Notes: generated from the sequence alone by a model not told the origin. A stretch of DNA of 55,633 bases from Pelagibacterales bacterium SAG-MED39 (GCA_014653625.1 JACWEI010000006.1:1-55633); one strand, 5' to 3'; shown: positions 1 through 9,630, counted from the first letter of the stretch. Translations and numbers: made by a program.

Positions 1-496
1 AAAATGGAAAATAAAGATTCTTAAATTCCTCATATTCAACAAAATAAGTTAAGACTAATAAACCTAAAAAAGCTAAAATAATTTGTGTAATGATCTTAAA
101 TTTAAAAGAAATTCCCGAGGAACTAATATTTCTTATCTTTTTATAATCATCATAAGCTCCAAGTAATCCAAATGCTGTAACAATATATAAACAAAACAAA
201 ATATAAATATTTTTTAAATCTGCCCAAAATAAAACTGAAACAATAATAGCTATTAGAATAATTACACCTCCCATTGTTGGTGTACCTATTTTTTTTACAA
301 TATGGTCACTTGGTCCATCTTCTCTAATAGGATTAAAGATCTTTCTATTAGAAAACAATCTTATAAAAGGGCCTCCAATCAAAAGTGCAATTAATAATGA
401 GGTAAAAAAAGCTAGTCCTGATCTAAAAGTAATATATTTAAAAACATTTAAAAAAGTAAAATGCTCAACATAGTTGAGAAATAATTCATATAGCAT
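1..496 (-). CDS. mraY: Phospho-N-acetylmuramoyl-pentapeptide transferase MraY (N-terminal part; cut by the window edge)
   Basis: MraY is an integral inner-membrane enzyme that moves phospho-MurNAc-pentapeptide onto undecaprenyl phosphate to form lipid I. Translating the minus strand from the ATG at 496 gives an open frame to base 1. It carries family landmarks: FRSGLAFFTSLL, IREDGPSDHIVKKIGTPTMG and the LLGAYDDYKK aspartate segment that belongs to the Mg-binding active site, with hydrophobic segments between them. About 165 residues of the usual 360 are present; the rest lies to the left of the window. The start overlaps the end of the murE/murF gene by 11 bp, so it is translationally coupled in the dcw operon. 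The family call is firm; completeness cannot be judged. Confidence 0.93.
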   Translation of the reverse strand, partial: MLYELFLNYVEHFTFLNVFKYITFRSGLAFFTSLLIALLIGGPFIRLFSNRKIFNPIREDGPSDHIVKKIGTPTMGGVIILIAIIVSVLFWADLKNIYILFCLYIVTAFGLLGAYDDYKKIRNISSSGISFKFKIITQIILAFLGLLVLTYFVEYEEFKNLYFPF

Positions 497-3338
497 TAGA
501 ACTTCTTTGTTTAAGGCTAGCTGTAATTCTATGAAGGCCTGTAGAGTTTGAACCTTTAATCATTAAATAATCATTATTATTTAAATCTTTATTTATCAAA
601 TCAATAATTCCAATTTTTTTATTTAAAATCCTAGCTTTTTTATTTTGTTTTAAACCCTTAAAGGTCTCTTTTATATATTTTCCAATTACATATACCTTGT
701 TAATTTTTGTTTTATTAACAACATTGCTAACTAATTTATGCTGTTTTTTAGAGTGTTTACCTAATTCACGCATATCACCTAAAATTAAATATTTTTTAAA
801 ATTTTTTGACTCTATTTTGTCATAATTTTCAATTGCTATTTTAAGCGAAAGTGGATTTGAATTATAAGTCTCATCTACTAAAAAAACTTTTTTATTTTTC
901 AGTTTTATTTTAGAAATATCTCCTCTTCCCATTGGGGTTTTAAAATTAAGAAAAATACTTTTTTTAAATCTTTTAATATTGGTGTAAATATTGATTGAAG
1001 CTAAAGTTGCAAGAATATTGTATAAATGACTTTGATTGATATTAGCTGAGTAAAAAGAAATCAGTAAACCGTTTAAATTAAAAAATAACTCGTATTTTTT
1101 TGCAATCTTTTTAATCTTAACCAATTTAACCATTGAGGACTTATTTTTAATACCAAAAGAAATAACTTTTAATTTTTTTTTAAGAGCAAAATTTTTATGA
1201 TAGTTATAAAAACTATCATCTCTATTTAAAACAATTGAGCCACCCTTTTTAATATTATTCATGATCTCTGCCTTTGCATCTGCTATCTGATTAATATTCT
1301 TGAAATTTTTTAAATGTGCATAGCTAATATTTGTGATAATTCCTAAATCCGGTTTAGTTATTTTTGTTAAACTATCTATCTCACCTTTTTTATCCATGCC
1401 CACTTCAAAAACACCAAAGTCATCATTTTGTCTTAAATTAAACAAACTAAGTGGAACCCCATATTTATTATTATATGATTTTGGAGAATAAGTTATTTTC
1501 GATATTTTTTTTAGAGTGAAACCAATCATCTCTTTTAATGTTGTTTTACCACAGCTACCAGTAATTGAGATAATTTTTGCATTAATATTTTCTCTATAAA
1601 TGGATGAACATTTTGTTAAAAAGTTGAGTGTATTTTTAACTTTTATTTGTTTTTGCGTTGAATAATTCTTATTTATTTGATTAACAATAGCTAAACTTGA
1701 TTTTCTTTTGAAAGCTTCTGCCACATATCTATTTCCATCTAATTTTTTTCCTTTTATAGCAAAAAAAACATCGTTTTTCTTAATCATTTTAGAATTAATA
1801 GAAATATTATTAATAAGTATTTTATTTGATATTTTAGATTTAGACTCCTCTCTAATTATATTCAATTTCAAATTTTTTGATAAATATTTGTTTTTATAAT
1901 TTATAGATTTAAAAATTATTTGTTTATCAGAAAAAAATAATTTTCTTTTTCCATAATCTTGGATTTTTTCATGACCTTTTCCTGCTACTAATAATATTTC
2001 TCCAGTATCAAGACCCATTATGGCTTTGTGGATTGCTTTTTTTCTATTAGCTTGTTCTAATAATTTAGTTTTTTTAATACCTTTTTTGATATCTTTTCTT
2101 ATTTTTGATGGATTTTCATTTCTAGGATTATCATCGGTTAAATAAATTTTATCAGAATGTTTATCAGCAATTTTTCCCATTAGAGATCTTTTTTTAAGAT
2201 CTCTCTCACCACCACACCCAAAAACCAAACTTATTTTACTTTCTGGAAATTGTTCTTTGATATTCAATAAAGCAAATTCTAGTGCAGCAGGGGTATGGGC
2301 ATAGTCTAAAATGACTTTACTATTATTTCTTATCATTCCAATTTTTTCAAGTCGTCCTTCTACTGGTTTAAGTTTTTGAGAGATATTGATTATTTTTTTA
2401 AATTCAACACCACTTTTGTTAGCAGCTAACATCGCCATTAATAAGTTTTTTATTTGAATTTTACCTATTAGATCTAATACTATTTCGTATTTTTTATCAT
2501 CAAATCTAATATTCAAAATTTGTTTTTCATTAGCATATTTGTGTGAGATGAGTTCAATTCCTTTTTTTTTACTTAAAATTAGACTTAGATTAATATTTTT
2601 TTTAAGTGAGATGCTTTTAATTACTTTATGCTGAGGGATATTTGCATCAGTAATTATTTCTCCTTCTTTTTTTATTAATTTATTAAATAGATATAATTTT
2701 GAATTAAGATAATCATTCATATCTTTATGATAATCTAAATGATCATGAGATAAATTTGTAAATATCCCCACATCAAACAATAAACCATCTAGTCTATTTT
2801 GTTTTAATCCATGACTTGAGGCTTCCATAATTATATAGTCAATTTTTTTATCAATCAAATCTTTGAGTAATAAGCTTAATTGGATTGGGTCTAAAGTTGT
2901 ATTACCTAAATTTTTTTTTTTATCTTTATATCTGACACCTATCGTTCCAATTGAAGCAACTTTTTTAGAGTTTAAGCTTAGTATTTGATAAAAAAATTCT
3001 GCTATAGATGATTTTCCATTTGTGCCTGTAACAGCAATTAATTTTGTTATTCTTTTATTTATAAATTTATACGAAACTTCTGCTAATAATTTTCTCACAT
3101 TTGGGGAATGTAAAAAGACTATATTTTCTTTTTTTTGTGTTATTTTTTTCTCTGTAATAATTACATTTGCACCCTTTTTGATGGCTTTATTAATATATTT
3201 GTTTCCATCAAATTTATTTCCTTTAATTGCAAAAAAAATATTATCTTTTTTTACTTTTGAGCTATCAAAAGAAATACCTGAAAAGAAAACATCATTATAT
3301 TTTTTATTTAGGTTGGGAATATAATCTTTAAGTAACAT
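486..3338 (-). CDS. murEF: MurE-MurF fusion: UDP-MurNAc-tripeptide synthetase and D-Ala-D-Ala adding ligase in one chain
   Basis: This single 950-residue frame holds two consecutive Mur ligases. Residues about 1-480 are MurE: P-loop GTNGKS at 105-110 and DNPR at 403-406, the motif that selects meso-diaminopimelate. Residues about 495-950 are MurF: P-loop GSCGKTT at 594-600, then the central and C-terminal ligase domains with LVDETYNSNPLS and LGDMRELG. Both N-terminal UDP-binding domains are kept (FFAIKG occurs once in each half), so this is a true head-to-tail fusion and not a broken gene. It makes UDP-MurNAc-tripeptide and then the pentapeptide, the substrate of the next gene, mraY. MurE-MurF fusions are known elsewhere, for example in Bordetella. 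The gene follows ftsI after 3 bp. There is no stop or frameshift at the junction. Confidence 0.95.
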   Translation of the reverse strand: MLLKDYIPNLNKKYNDVFFSGISFDSSKVKKDNIFFAIKGNKFDGNKYINKAIKKGANVIITEKKITQKKENIVFLHSPNVRKLLAEVSYKFINKRITKLIAVTGTNGKSSIAEFFYQILSLNSKKVASIGTIGVRYKDKKKNLGNTTLDPIQLSLLLKDLIDKKIDYIIMEASSHGLKQNRLDGLLFDVGIFTNLSHDHLDYHKDMNDYLNSKLYLFNKLIKKEGEIITDANIPQHKVIKSISLKKNINLSLILSKKKGIELISHKYANEKQILNIRFDDKKYEIVLDLIGKIQIKNLLMAMLAANKSGVEFKKIINISQKLKPVEGRLEKIGMIRNNSKVILDYAHTPAALEFALLNIKEQFPESKISLVFGCGGERDLKKRSLMGKIADKHSDKIYLTDDNPRNENPSKIRKDIKKGIKKTKLLEQANRKKAIHKAIMGLDTGEILLVAGKGHEKIQDYGKRKLFFSDKQIIFKSINYKNKYLSKNLKLNIIREESKSKISNKILINNISINSKMIKKNDVFFAIKGKKLDGNRYVAEAFKRKSSLAIVNQINKNYSTQKQIKVKNTLNFLTKCSSIYRENINAKIISITGSCGKTTLKEMIGFTLKKISKITYSPKSYNNKYGVPLSLFNLRQNDDFGVFEVGMDKKGEIDSLTKITKPDLGIITNISYAHLKNFKNINQIADAKAEIMNNIKKGGSIVLNRDDSFYNYHKNFALKKKLKVISFGIKNKSSMVKLVKIKKIAKKYELFFNLNGLLISFYSANINQSHLYNILATLASINIYTNIKRFKKSIFLNFKTPMGRGDISKIKLKNKKVFLVDETYNSNPLSLKIAIENYDKIESKNFKKYLILGDMRELGKHSKKQHKLVSNVVNKTKINKVYVIGKYIKETFKGLKQNKKARILNKKIGIIDLINKDLNNNDYLMIKGSNSTGLHRITASLKQRSSNAI

Positions 3339-3341
3339 GGC

Positions 3342-5030
3342 TTAATTAATTTCTTTATATTTTGTGGCTAAAATAGGCCCAATTTTATCAACAATTTGAC
3401 CCACAGTTTCAACCGTAGTCCAGCCAGCAGTATTAAACGGAGTACCTTTGTATTTAATATTGGACCCATCTCGGTAGTGATATATGTAATCTTTATTAGT
3501 TTTAGGCTCATCAAGCATTACTGCTAACACAAATTGCGGTTTAGATGTTGGGAACACAGATATAAAAGAGTTTATTTTCTTATTTGAGTATCCTCCAATC
3601 ATACTTTTCTGAGCAGTTCCTGTCTTTCCACCAATTTCATAACCGTTAACATTGGCTAAGGAGGCAGTTCCCTCTTTTGTTGACACAATTTTTCTTAAAA
3701 TAGGTAAAATTTTTTTAGAAACTTCTTCATCTAAAATTTTTCCTTTTTTATTCTCTTTATAATTTTTAATAAGTTTTGGATTAATATCATATCCTCCATT
3801 GACTATTATTGAATAAGCTTTAGCCAATTGAAGCAATGTAGTCGTTATACCATGACCAAAAGAAGCTGTCGCGAGTGGGCATTTTCCCCAATTAAATTTA
3901 ATTGGATTTCCAACTTCCTCGATGTCAAAATTTATCTTTTCTGAAATTCCAATCTTTGATAAAAATGATTTAAACTTTTCCTCTCCTAATTTCTGACCTA
4001 TTCTGACCGAACCAATATTTCCTGATCTAATTAAAATTTGTTCAGCTGTCAAATTTGATGGTATATTGTCATCATATTCTCTAATAGGAAATCCAGCACA
4101 ATTCAACGACTTTGGCAAATCAGCAAATTCTGTTTGGGGTTCAATAATCTTTTGATCAAAGGCAGCTGCTAATGTGAAAGTTTTAAATACAGAGCCAAAC
4201 TCGTAAACTCCTTTGGTTGCTCTATTTATAAAACTTATGTCAGAAATTTTTTCTCTTTTATTTGGATCAAAGTCTGGCAATGAAACTAATGATAAAATCT
4301 CACCATTGCTCACATTCATCAAAATTGCTGCACTACCTTTTGTGCTAAAAATTTCATTAAATCTAATTAATTCTTCTCTAATTAAATATTGAATATCTTT
4401 ATCGACTGTTAAAGTAATAGGTTTTTGAACATTTTTTAAATCTTCATCTAATGATTTTTCTAATCCAGATATCCCATTATTGTCATTGTCAATTTGACCA
4501 ATTATGTGACTAAATAAATTTTTTTGAGGGTAAATTCTTATTAGATTATCTATAGGTTCGATAGATTTGTCACCAAGCTGCATTAATTTATCATAATTTT
4601 CTTCTGAAATTTTTTTTTCAAAATAAAAGAACTTTCCTTTTCTAATTCTTTTTTTTACCTCATAATAATTTTTGTTTGGAAAGATATATCTTAGATTAAG
4701 TAATAATTTTTTTTCATCAATTATCTTCGTGGGACTGATTCCTATATCTATTGAATTTATTGTTTTTACTAAATATTTTTGATTTCTATCAACAATATCT
4801 GCTCTATAAAGTATGCTGGATGTTTGTTTAAAGTTGCTAAGATTCTCTGTTTTTTCTTTTCTAGATCCAAGATGAATTAAATGTATAGAATAAATTATAC
4901 AAATAATAAAAATAATAAAAAAAATAAAGGCTATTCGATTGAAAGTAATGTTTAAATTTGATTTACTCTTTTGATATAAAAAATCATTTTCTTCATTTTC
5001 TAAAATAATTCTTAAATCTTTTTTATTCAT
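3342..5030 (-). CDS. ftsI: Penicillin-binding protein 3 (FtsI), septal peptidoglycan transpeptidase
   Basis: A 562-residue class B PBP. It has a short cytoplasmic N-terminus, one membrane anchor at about 32-52, a PBP-dimer/pedestal region, and a transpeptidase domain with the three catalytic motifs: SxxK as S280-VF-K283, SGN at 336-338 and KTG at 469-471 (GGKTGTAQK). FtsI cross-links septal peptidoglycan in the divisome, working with FtsW and FtsL. The start overlaps the end of ftsL by 8 bp and the stop lies 3 bp before murE/murF, in standard dcw order. Length is normal for the family. The domain calls rest on visible motifs; the division role follows from the family and the operon. Confidence 0.95.
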   Translation of the reverse strand: MNKKDLRIILENEENDFLYQKSKSNLNITFNRIAFIFFIIFIICIIYSIHLIHLGSRKEKTENLSNFKQTSSILYRADIVDRNQKYLVKTINSIDIGISPTKIIDEKKLLLNLRYIFPNKNYYEVKKRIRKGKFFYFEKKISEENYDKLMQLGDKSIEPIDNLIRIYPQKNLFSHIIGQIDNDNNGISGLEKSLDEDLKNVQKPITLTVDKDIQYLIREELIRFNEIFSTKGSAAILMNVSNGEILSLVSLPDFDPNKREKISDISFINRATKGVYEFGSVFKTFTLAAAFDQKIIEPQTEFADLPKSLNCAGFPIREYDDNIPSNLTAEQILIRSGNIGSVRIGQKLGEEKFKSFLSKIGISEKINFDIEEVGNPIKFNWGKCPLATASFGHGITTTLLQLAKAYSIIVNGGYDINPKLIKNYKENKKGKILDEEVSKKILPILRKIVSTKEGTASLANVNGYEIGGKTGTAQKSMIGGYSNKKINSFISVFPTSKPQFVLAVMLDEPKTNKDYIYHYRDGSNIKYKGTPFNTAGWTTVETVGQIVDKIGPILATKYKEIN

Positions 5031-5328
5031 TAATAAATCTGAATCTTTCTATTTCTAGTTTGTTGTTCCTTATATTAATTGTATTTATATTTCGAATATC
5101 ATTTTTAACTAATTCGTCATCAAAATATAAATATTGAAATTCAAGTAATTTTTCTGCAGAACTTAGATAGTCATTCTCTAATTTGAAATTTTCAAAATCT
5201 TTATTCAAACTTCTTAGATTTTCTTTAATTACAAAGATTTGATCATCAGTTCTTTTTGTTGAATTTTTTATAAATGCAGTGAATAAAATTAAAAATAAAA
5301 TAAGAAAAATTACAGAAAACTTTTTCAT
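5023..5328 (-). CDS. ftsL: Cell division protein FtsL (short bitopic divisome protein)
   Basis: A 101-residue protein with a short N-terminus, one transmembrane segment at about 4-20 and a charged extracytoplasmic helix of coiled-coil character. FtsL sequences diverge strongly, so the call rests on topology, size and position: it lies between rsmH (4 bp overlap) and ftsI (8 bp overlap), exactly where ftsL sits in dcw clusters. In the family it bridges FtsB/FtsQ and the FtsW-FtsI synthase. No catalytic motif is expected. The overlaps at both ends imply translational coupling. Confidence 0.8.
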   Translation of the reverse strand: MKKFSVIFLILFLILFTAFIKNSTKRTDDQIFVIKENLRSLNKDFENFKLENDYLSSAEKLLEFQYLYFDDELVKNDIRNINTINIRNNKLEIERFRFINE

Positions 5329-6335
5329 AATTTTTCGCCAAAGTTTTCAATTTCAATCAGATACTCAAATTTCTTTAATATATCTGTTTTAAAATTGTAG
5401 AAGTCATCTTTTTTTATTACATATCTAAGTTTTGCTGATCTAGATGGAATATTTTCTTCAAGCTCTCTTGCTGATGGAGTTCTAGGTTTTTTTTCTAAAA
5501 CTCTAAAAAGAGTATCTGGTTGATCTATCTCGGGAACATATCGAGAAATACTTTTATTTTCTGATAAACTTTTAAAGAAGTATTTTACAATTTTATCTTC
5601 TAATGAATGAAAAGTAACTACAGCTAAAACACCATCTTTTCTCAAAATTTTCGAGGCAGATATTAAACCATAAATCAATTCGCTTATTTCTTTGTTTACA
5701 AATATTCTTAATGCTTGAAAGACTTTAGTTGCACTATGGATTTTAAAATTTTTTTGTCTTTTGGTTTTATCTATTATTTTAACCAAACCTTGAGTATCTA
5801 TTTCCTTTTTTTTTCTTTCATTAATGATTTGATTAGCAATTTTTTTTGCTTCTTTTTCATCTCCAAAAAATTTAAAAATCTTTTCTAATTCTTCAGAATC
5901 TAGTTTGTTTACTACTTCTTTTGCAGAAAAATCATTTAGTCCCATTTGCATATTCAAATTACCATCTGAATTAAATGACAATCCCTTAGTTGGGTCCTTA
6001 ATTTGTGTAAAAGAATATCCTAGATCAAAGATTATACCTTTAATATTTTTATTCTTTATTTTAAGATTATCTAATTGGCTGAATCTTTTATTTTTAAAAA
6101 TAAATCTATTTTCAAATTTATCTATAAATTTTTTTGCTTTTTTTTTGCTTTCTATGTCTCTATCTAAAGCTATTACTTGAGTATTCTTAAAACTTAATAT
6201 CTTTTTTGTGTATCCACCTTGGCCAAATGTACAGTCGATAAATGTGCCACCATGTTGAGGGGTAATAATGCTAATAATTTCATTTAGCAGTACCGGATAA
6301 TGTTTTGTAGTATCCGATACCATGGTGGCTTCCAT
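5325..6335 (-). CDS. rsmH: 16S rRNA (cytosine-1402-N4)-methyltransferase RsmH (MraW)
   Basis: A 336-residue SAM-dependent methyltransferase. Family signatures visible are [10 protein letters not shown] near the N-terminus, the SAM-binding [29 protein letters not shown] and [16 protein letters not shown] near the C-terminus. RsmH N4-methylates C1402 in the ribosomal P site. Two in-frame ATGs compete: 6335, and 6323 (residue 5). The second has a GGAAG Shine-Dalgarno-like sequence 5 nt upstream and gives a more usual N-terminus, so 6323 may be the true start. In most dcw clusters rsmH follows mraZ directly; here ftsZ lies between them. Confidence 0.94.
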   Translation of the reverse strand: MEATMVSDTTKHYPVLLNEIISIITPQHGGTFIDCTFGQGGYTKKILSFKNTQVIALDRDIESKKKAKKFIDKFENRFIFKNKRFSQLDNLKIKNKNIKGIIFDLGYSFTQIKDPTKGLSFNSDGNLNMQMGLNDFSAKEVVNKLDSEELEKIFKFFGDEKEAKKIANQIINERKKKEIDTQGLVKIIDKTKRQKNFKIHSATKVFQALRIFVNKEISELIYGLISASKILRKDGVLAVVTFHSLEDKIVKYFFKSLSENKSISRYVPEIDQPDTLFRVLEKKPRTPSARELEENIPSRSAKLRYVIKKDDFYNFKTDILKKFEYLIEIENFGEKL

Positions 6336-6353
6336 TTATTTTTTTGAAGACCA

Positions 6354-7814
6354 TTAATTCTTTTGTCTTCTTAAAAATGCAGGTATCTCAAGATCATCCT
6401 CTTCATGATCAGTTTCTGAAGAACCTAATAAGTCCTCTGCAGTTGAGGTTTGATCTTCTGAATTAAATAAATCTGGTTCCTCAGAATCAACTCCAAATTC
6501 CTTAAGATCTAAAGAATTTGTTTCTTCCTCTGAGGGTGTTTCTATTGCCTCTTGAGAAAAAGATACTTCATTTTCATCAGAAGTATTTTCAACAATACTT
6601 TCTGCCTCTTGATTTTTTAATAATTCTTCATGATATTGATTATTCACATCATTAATAGACTCATTAAAATTTTCTGAAACAACCTCATTTTCAAGTTTTA
6701 ATGCATTTGCTCCATGTGTAACAGGATTTGGAGAGTTGTTAGAAAATGAAAATGATGCTGAAGCACCATTTGAACCAAAATCAGAATATCCTGTATTTCT
6801 ATTTTGTATTCTATGCACCATGTTAACTACTGATTTCGACTCAGGATGTTGATTGTCCAAAGACGTTGCAACAATTGAAACTCTGATTTTTCCTTCAAGA
6901 AGTGTATCTGTAATTGCACCAATAATAACTTCGGCATCAGCCTCAACTTCTGATCTAATTTTATTTACTACTTCATCAACCTCAAACAATTTAAGATCTT
7001 TGCCACCAGTAATGTTAACTAGTAACCCTTTTGCTCCTTTTAATGTATAATCATCAATTAAAGGATTGCTGATAGCCATTTCTGTGGCTTTCATAGCTCT
7101 TCCTTCTCCTTCGGCCTCTCCTGTTCCCATCATTGCTTTACCCATAGAGGCCATTACAGTTTCAACATCTGCAAAATCAAGATTAATTATTCCTGGTCTG
7201 ACCATCAAGTCTGTAACACTCTGAACACCATGCATTAAAACGTTATTAGAAAGATTGAATGACTCCTCAAATGTTGTTTGCTCATTAGCTATTTTAAACA
7301 AATTTTGATTTGGAATTACTATAATAGTATCAACATGTTTTCTTAACTCCTCAAGTCCAATTTGAGCTCTTCTCATTCTAGATGGGCCTTCGTATAAAAA
7401 AGGAAGTGTGACAACACCTACAGTTAGTATATTTAATTCTTTAGCAGCTCTTGCTATAACATGAGCAGCACCTGTTCCTGTACCACCTCCCATACCTGCT
7501 GCTATAAAAACCATATTTGCACCTTGTAGTACGTTAATAATATCGTTTAAAGACTCATCAGCTGCTGCTTGGCCAATATCAAGTTTTGCTCCTGCTCCTA
7601 GTCCTTTAGTTAAATTTAATCCAATTTGAATTTTTGATTTTGCTTTACTATGTTTTAAATCTTGAGCATCTGTGTTAACCGCTATAAATTCAACACCCTG
7701 CATTCCATTTTCAATCATTTCATTGATAGCGTTTCCCCCTGCACCTCCAACTCCCATCACTAAAAGTCGTGGCTGCAATTCTTTTATTTCTGGTGTTTTA
7801 AAGTTAATTGTCAT
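6354..7814 (-). CDS. ftsZ: Cell division GTPase FtsZ
   Basis: A 486-residue tubulin homologue that polymerises into the Z-ring. Visible are [13 protein letters not shown] at about 21-33, the tubulin signature GGGTGTG at 109-115, and a GTPase core to about residue 330. A long acidic, Ser/Asn/Glu-rich linker follows, ending in a C-terminal peptide with IPAFLRRQ, the site that binds FtsA and other partners. All functional parts are therefore present. A strong purine-rich Shine-Dalgarno (GAGGGGG), lying inside the end of mraZ, precedes the ATG; mraZ and ftsZ are 1 bp apart. The position, second in the operon after mraZ instead of at the 3' end after ftsA, is unusual. A second ftsZ elsewhere in the genome cannot be excluded. 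Confidence 0.97.
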   Translation of the reverse strand: MTINFKTPEIKELQPRLLVMGVGGAGGNAINEMIENGMQGVEFIAVNTDAQDLKHSKAKSKIQIGLNLTKGLGAGAKLDIGQAAADESLNDIINVLQGANMVFIAAGMGGGTGTGAAHVIARAAKELNILTVGVVTLPFLYEGPSRMRRAQIGLEELRKHVDTIIVIPNQNLFKIANEQTTFEESFNLSNNVLMHGVQSVTDLMVRPGIINLDFADVETVMASMGKAMMGTGEAEGEGRAMKATEMAISNPLIDDYTLKGAKGLLVNITGGKDLKLFEVDEVVNKIRSEVEADAEVIIGAITDTLLEGKIRVSIVATSLDNQHPESKSVVNMVHRIQNRNTGYSDFGSNGASASFSFSNNSPNPVTHGANALKLENEVVSENFNESINDVNNQYHEELLKNQEAESIVENTSDENEVSFSQEAIETPSEEETNSLDLKEFGVDSEEPDLFNSEDQTSTAEDLLGSSETDHEEDDLEIPAFLRRQKN

Positions 7815-7815
7815 T

Positions 7816-8283
7816 TTATTCCCCCTCTTTATTGTTTAAATGTTTCTCCCATTTAAGGCTTGCTCGATTTATGTTTGCTTTTTTTCTTGCATTAGCCTTA
7901 AATTTTTCAAAGGTTGTTGGTTCCCATATTTGGAATGTTTTGCCTTGACCAACAAATAACATGCTATTTTTTATTTTTGCATGTTTTAATAATTTTGGAG
8001 TAAGTGAAATTCTCCCTTCGTTATCAAATTGTAAATTAATACTTTCAGACAATATTGAGGTAGCAAAAAAATCTCTTTTTTCTTCAAAAGGATTTAGAGA
8101 GTCTATCGAGTTAGAAATTTTTTCTATTCTATCTTGAGGCCATGCCTCTATAGATTGATTATTAAATGATGGATAACAAACAAATCCGTTATATCCTAAA
8201 TTTGATAAATAAGATCTGTAGCTAGCAGGCACTGACACCCTTCCTTTTTTGTCTAATTTGTTTTCGTAGGTTGATAAAAACAT
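7816..8283 (-). CDS. mraZ: Transcriptional regulator MraZ
   Basis: A 155-residue protein with two SpoVT/AbrB-type half-domains: [15 protein letters not shown] near residues 9-23 and [15 protein letters not shown] at about 86-100, the two DxxGR-type repeats typical of MraZ. In E. coli MraZ forms ring oligomers that bind TGGG-type repeats upstream of its own gene and repress the dcw operon. Here it is the first gene of the operon, and just such repeats overlap its promoter (8303-8337), so autoregulation is likely. An AAAGGA ribosome-binding site lies upstream of the ATG. Confidence 0.95.
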   Translation of the reverse strand: MFLSTYENKLDKKGRVSVPASYRSYLSNLGYNGFVCYPSFNNQSIEAWPQDRIEKISNSIDSLNPFEEKRDFFATSILSESINLQFDNEGRISLTPKLLKHAKIKNSMLFVGQGKTFQIWEPTTFEKFKANARKKANINRASLKWEKHLNNKEGE

Positions 8284-8302
8284 AAACCATAAATTCCTTT
8301 AT

Positions 8303-8337
8303 TCCCATTATATGGGAATATTTGGGATAATATGGGT
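8303..8337. promoter_or_regulatory. MraZ operator: four TGGG-type boxes at 10-bp period
   Basis: Plus-strand boxes TGGGA (8313-8317), TGGGA (8323-8327) and TGGGT (8333-8337) are separated by exactly 5 nt each. A fourth box, TGGGA on the minus strand (8303-8307), keeps the same 10-bp register. TGGGN with 5-nt spacers is the MraZ recognition pattern reported in E. coli. The array covers the -10 element (8327-8332) and the likely transcription start of mraZ, as expected for a repressor site. Binding is inferred from pattern and position. Confidence 0.82.
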
Positions 8338-8355
8338 TTTTATTAATAGAGTCAA
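8327..8355 (-). promoter_or_regulatory. Sigma-70 promoter of the mraZ-ftsZ-rsmH dcw operon
   Basis: On the minus strand, -35 TTGACT (8350-8355) and -10 TATTAT (8327-8332) are separated by 17 bp, close to consensus. The start site would lie near 8320, giving a leader of about 37 nt before the mraZ ATG at 8283. The -10 lies inside the MraZ box array. Confidence 0.75.
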
Positions 8356-8442
8356 TACTTACAATTAAGGGTTTTATCTATAAATATTGACCCTAAAAGT
8401 GAATCAAAACATGAACATTTGTAAAATTTTTTTGATAAAATT

Positions 8443-8799
8443 TGCCAGATAAACTATAAGCCGGGTTCTGTCATTTAAACTTATTATTTGTCTAGGCTTA
8501 AAATCACTCTTAAGCTCAAGCAACTAACCCTGATGACTAGCCAAGGATGGCTTTTAGTTTTACAACAATGTCATCTCTACTTAGTCTTGCTCCCAGTGGG
8601 GTTTTCCAGCGTTCATTGTTACCAATAGAACCGGTGTGCTCTTACCACACCTTTTCACCCTTGCCATGTTATGGCGGTATATTTTCTGTGGCACTATCCC
8701 TAGGGTTGCCCCCGCCAGGTATTACCTGGCACTGTATCCTTGTAGAGTCCGGACTTTCCTCTTTAATGTAATTAAAGCAATAAGTCGTTTATCTGGCAA
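8443..8799 (-). ncRNA. rnpB: RNase P RNA (bacterial type A)
   Basis: On the minus strand the conserved P4/CR-I segment GAGGAAAGTCCGGACTC lies near the 5' end, and ACAGAACCCGGCTTATAG lies near the 3' end. The ends TGCCAGATAAAC and GTTTATCTGGCA pair to form P1, which sets the limits to about 8799 and 8443. CACTGGGAGCAAG and other internal conserved stretches are also present. The RNA is the catalytic subunit that trims tRNA 5' leaders. The roughly 357-nt length fits type A. Long open frames crossing this region are spurious. The ends are good to a few bases. Confidence 0.97.
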
Positions 8800-8841
8800 T
8801 TTTAATTTATAATTTAATTAATAAATTTCAAGGTAAATTGT

Positions 8842-9585
8842 TTAAAATTTTATAAGATTTTGACTAATTATTAGACATTCTTTATCAATTTTGCCATTTA
8901 TTAATTCTTGTCTAAATTTTCTTTGAAATGCCTTCACAAGATTAATTTTTTCGTTTTTTAATTTTTTATCAACTATTCTTGAGTAGCCAAGATCATACAG
9001 ATTATTAAAAAAAAAATTTTTCTCAAAGTTGCTCAATTTAAAATTTCTAAGTTTTCTTATTTTTTTTTCATTTAAACTATGCCATTTACAAAGATTTTTT
9101 TTAGCTAATTGCTTCCAAGGAAACTTTTCACCAGGATCTTTTTTGCGATTTGGCGATATATCAGAATGGCCTAAAATATTTTTTTTTTTAATATTATATT
9201 TTTTTACTAAATATCGAATTAATTTCAAAAGTGAAAATATCTGTTTTGAAGAAAATTTTTTATATCCATGATCATGTCCTGGATTATTAATTTCAATACC
9301 GATAGAATATTTATTCAACGACTTAATTTTCTGCCATGACGATTGACCTGCATGCCATGCTTGGTACAAATCTGGAACTAAATTTAAAACCTCTCCATTA
9401 TTTTTTACAAAGTAATGACAACTTACTTTTGATTTAGAGTCACAAAGTTTTTTAATGGCATCTGATTCTTTTCTCATTCCAGTGTAGTGTAAGATGATAA
9501 AAATTATCTTTTTTTTGTCTCTTTTAGGTAAATCAAAATTAATTGAGTAATATTTAGATAGATTTAAGCCAAAATTAGTGTTCAT
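8842..9585 (-). CDS. ampD: N-acetylmuramoyl-L-alanine amidase, AmpD-like (Amidase_2)
   Basis: A 247-residue zinc amidase of the AmpD/Amidase_2 fold. Zinc ligands can be seen: His in ILHYTGM near the N-terminus, then His in ILGHSDISP and Asp in KDPGEKFPW towards the middle. SCHYFVKNNGEV and AWHAGQSSW are also typical. The C-terminal about 70 residues resemble a short peptidoglycan-binding helical domain (FFFNNLYDLGYSR ... AFQRKFRQ). There is no signal peptide, so a cytosolic role in muropeptide recycling (splitting anhydro-MurNAc from peptide) fits best. It lies on the strand of rnpB and is divergent from mlaA. The exact substrate is inferred from the family. Confidence 0.88.
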   Translation of the reverse strand: MNTNFGLNLSKYYSINFDLPKRDKKKIIFIILHYTGMRKESDAIKKLCDSKSKVSCHYFVKNNGEVLNLVPDLYQAWHAGQSSWQKIKSLNKYSIGIEINNPGHDHGYKKFSSKQIFSLLKLIRYLVKKYNIKKKNILGHSDISPNRKKDPGEKFPWKQLAKKNLCKWHSLNEKKIRKLRNFKLSNFEKNFFFNNLYDLGYSRIVDKKLKNEKINLVKAFQRKFRQELINGKIDKECLIISQNLIKF

Positions 9586-9602
9586 TTATCTTAAATAGTT
9601 AA

Positions 9603-9630
9603 TTTACTTTAGTTTTTTATATATTATAAA
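9603..9630 (+). promoter_or_regulatory. Possible mlaA promoter with almost no leader
   Basis: TTTACT (9603-9608) and TATAAA (9625-9630) are spaced by 16 bp in the 52-bp gap between the divergent ampD and mlaA starts. The start site would fall within a base or two of the mlaA ATG at 9638. The region is AT-rich, so chance matches are likely. Confidence 0.35.

Noticed and set aside
3022-3324. 100-residue plus-strand frame opposite murE
   Set aside because: It mirrors the N-terminal coding region of murE/murF. Hydrophobic shadow frames are common opposite Lys/Ile-rich AT-rich genes.
8547-8771. 74-residue plus-strand open frame
   Set aside because: It lies wholly within the RNase P RNA gene on the opposite strand; the conserved RNA motifs explain the sequence.
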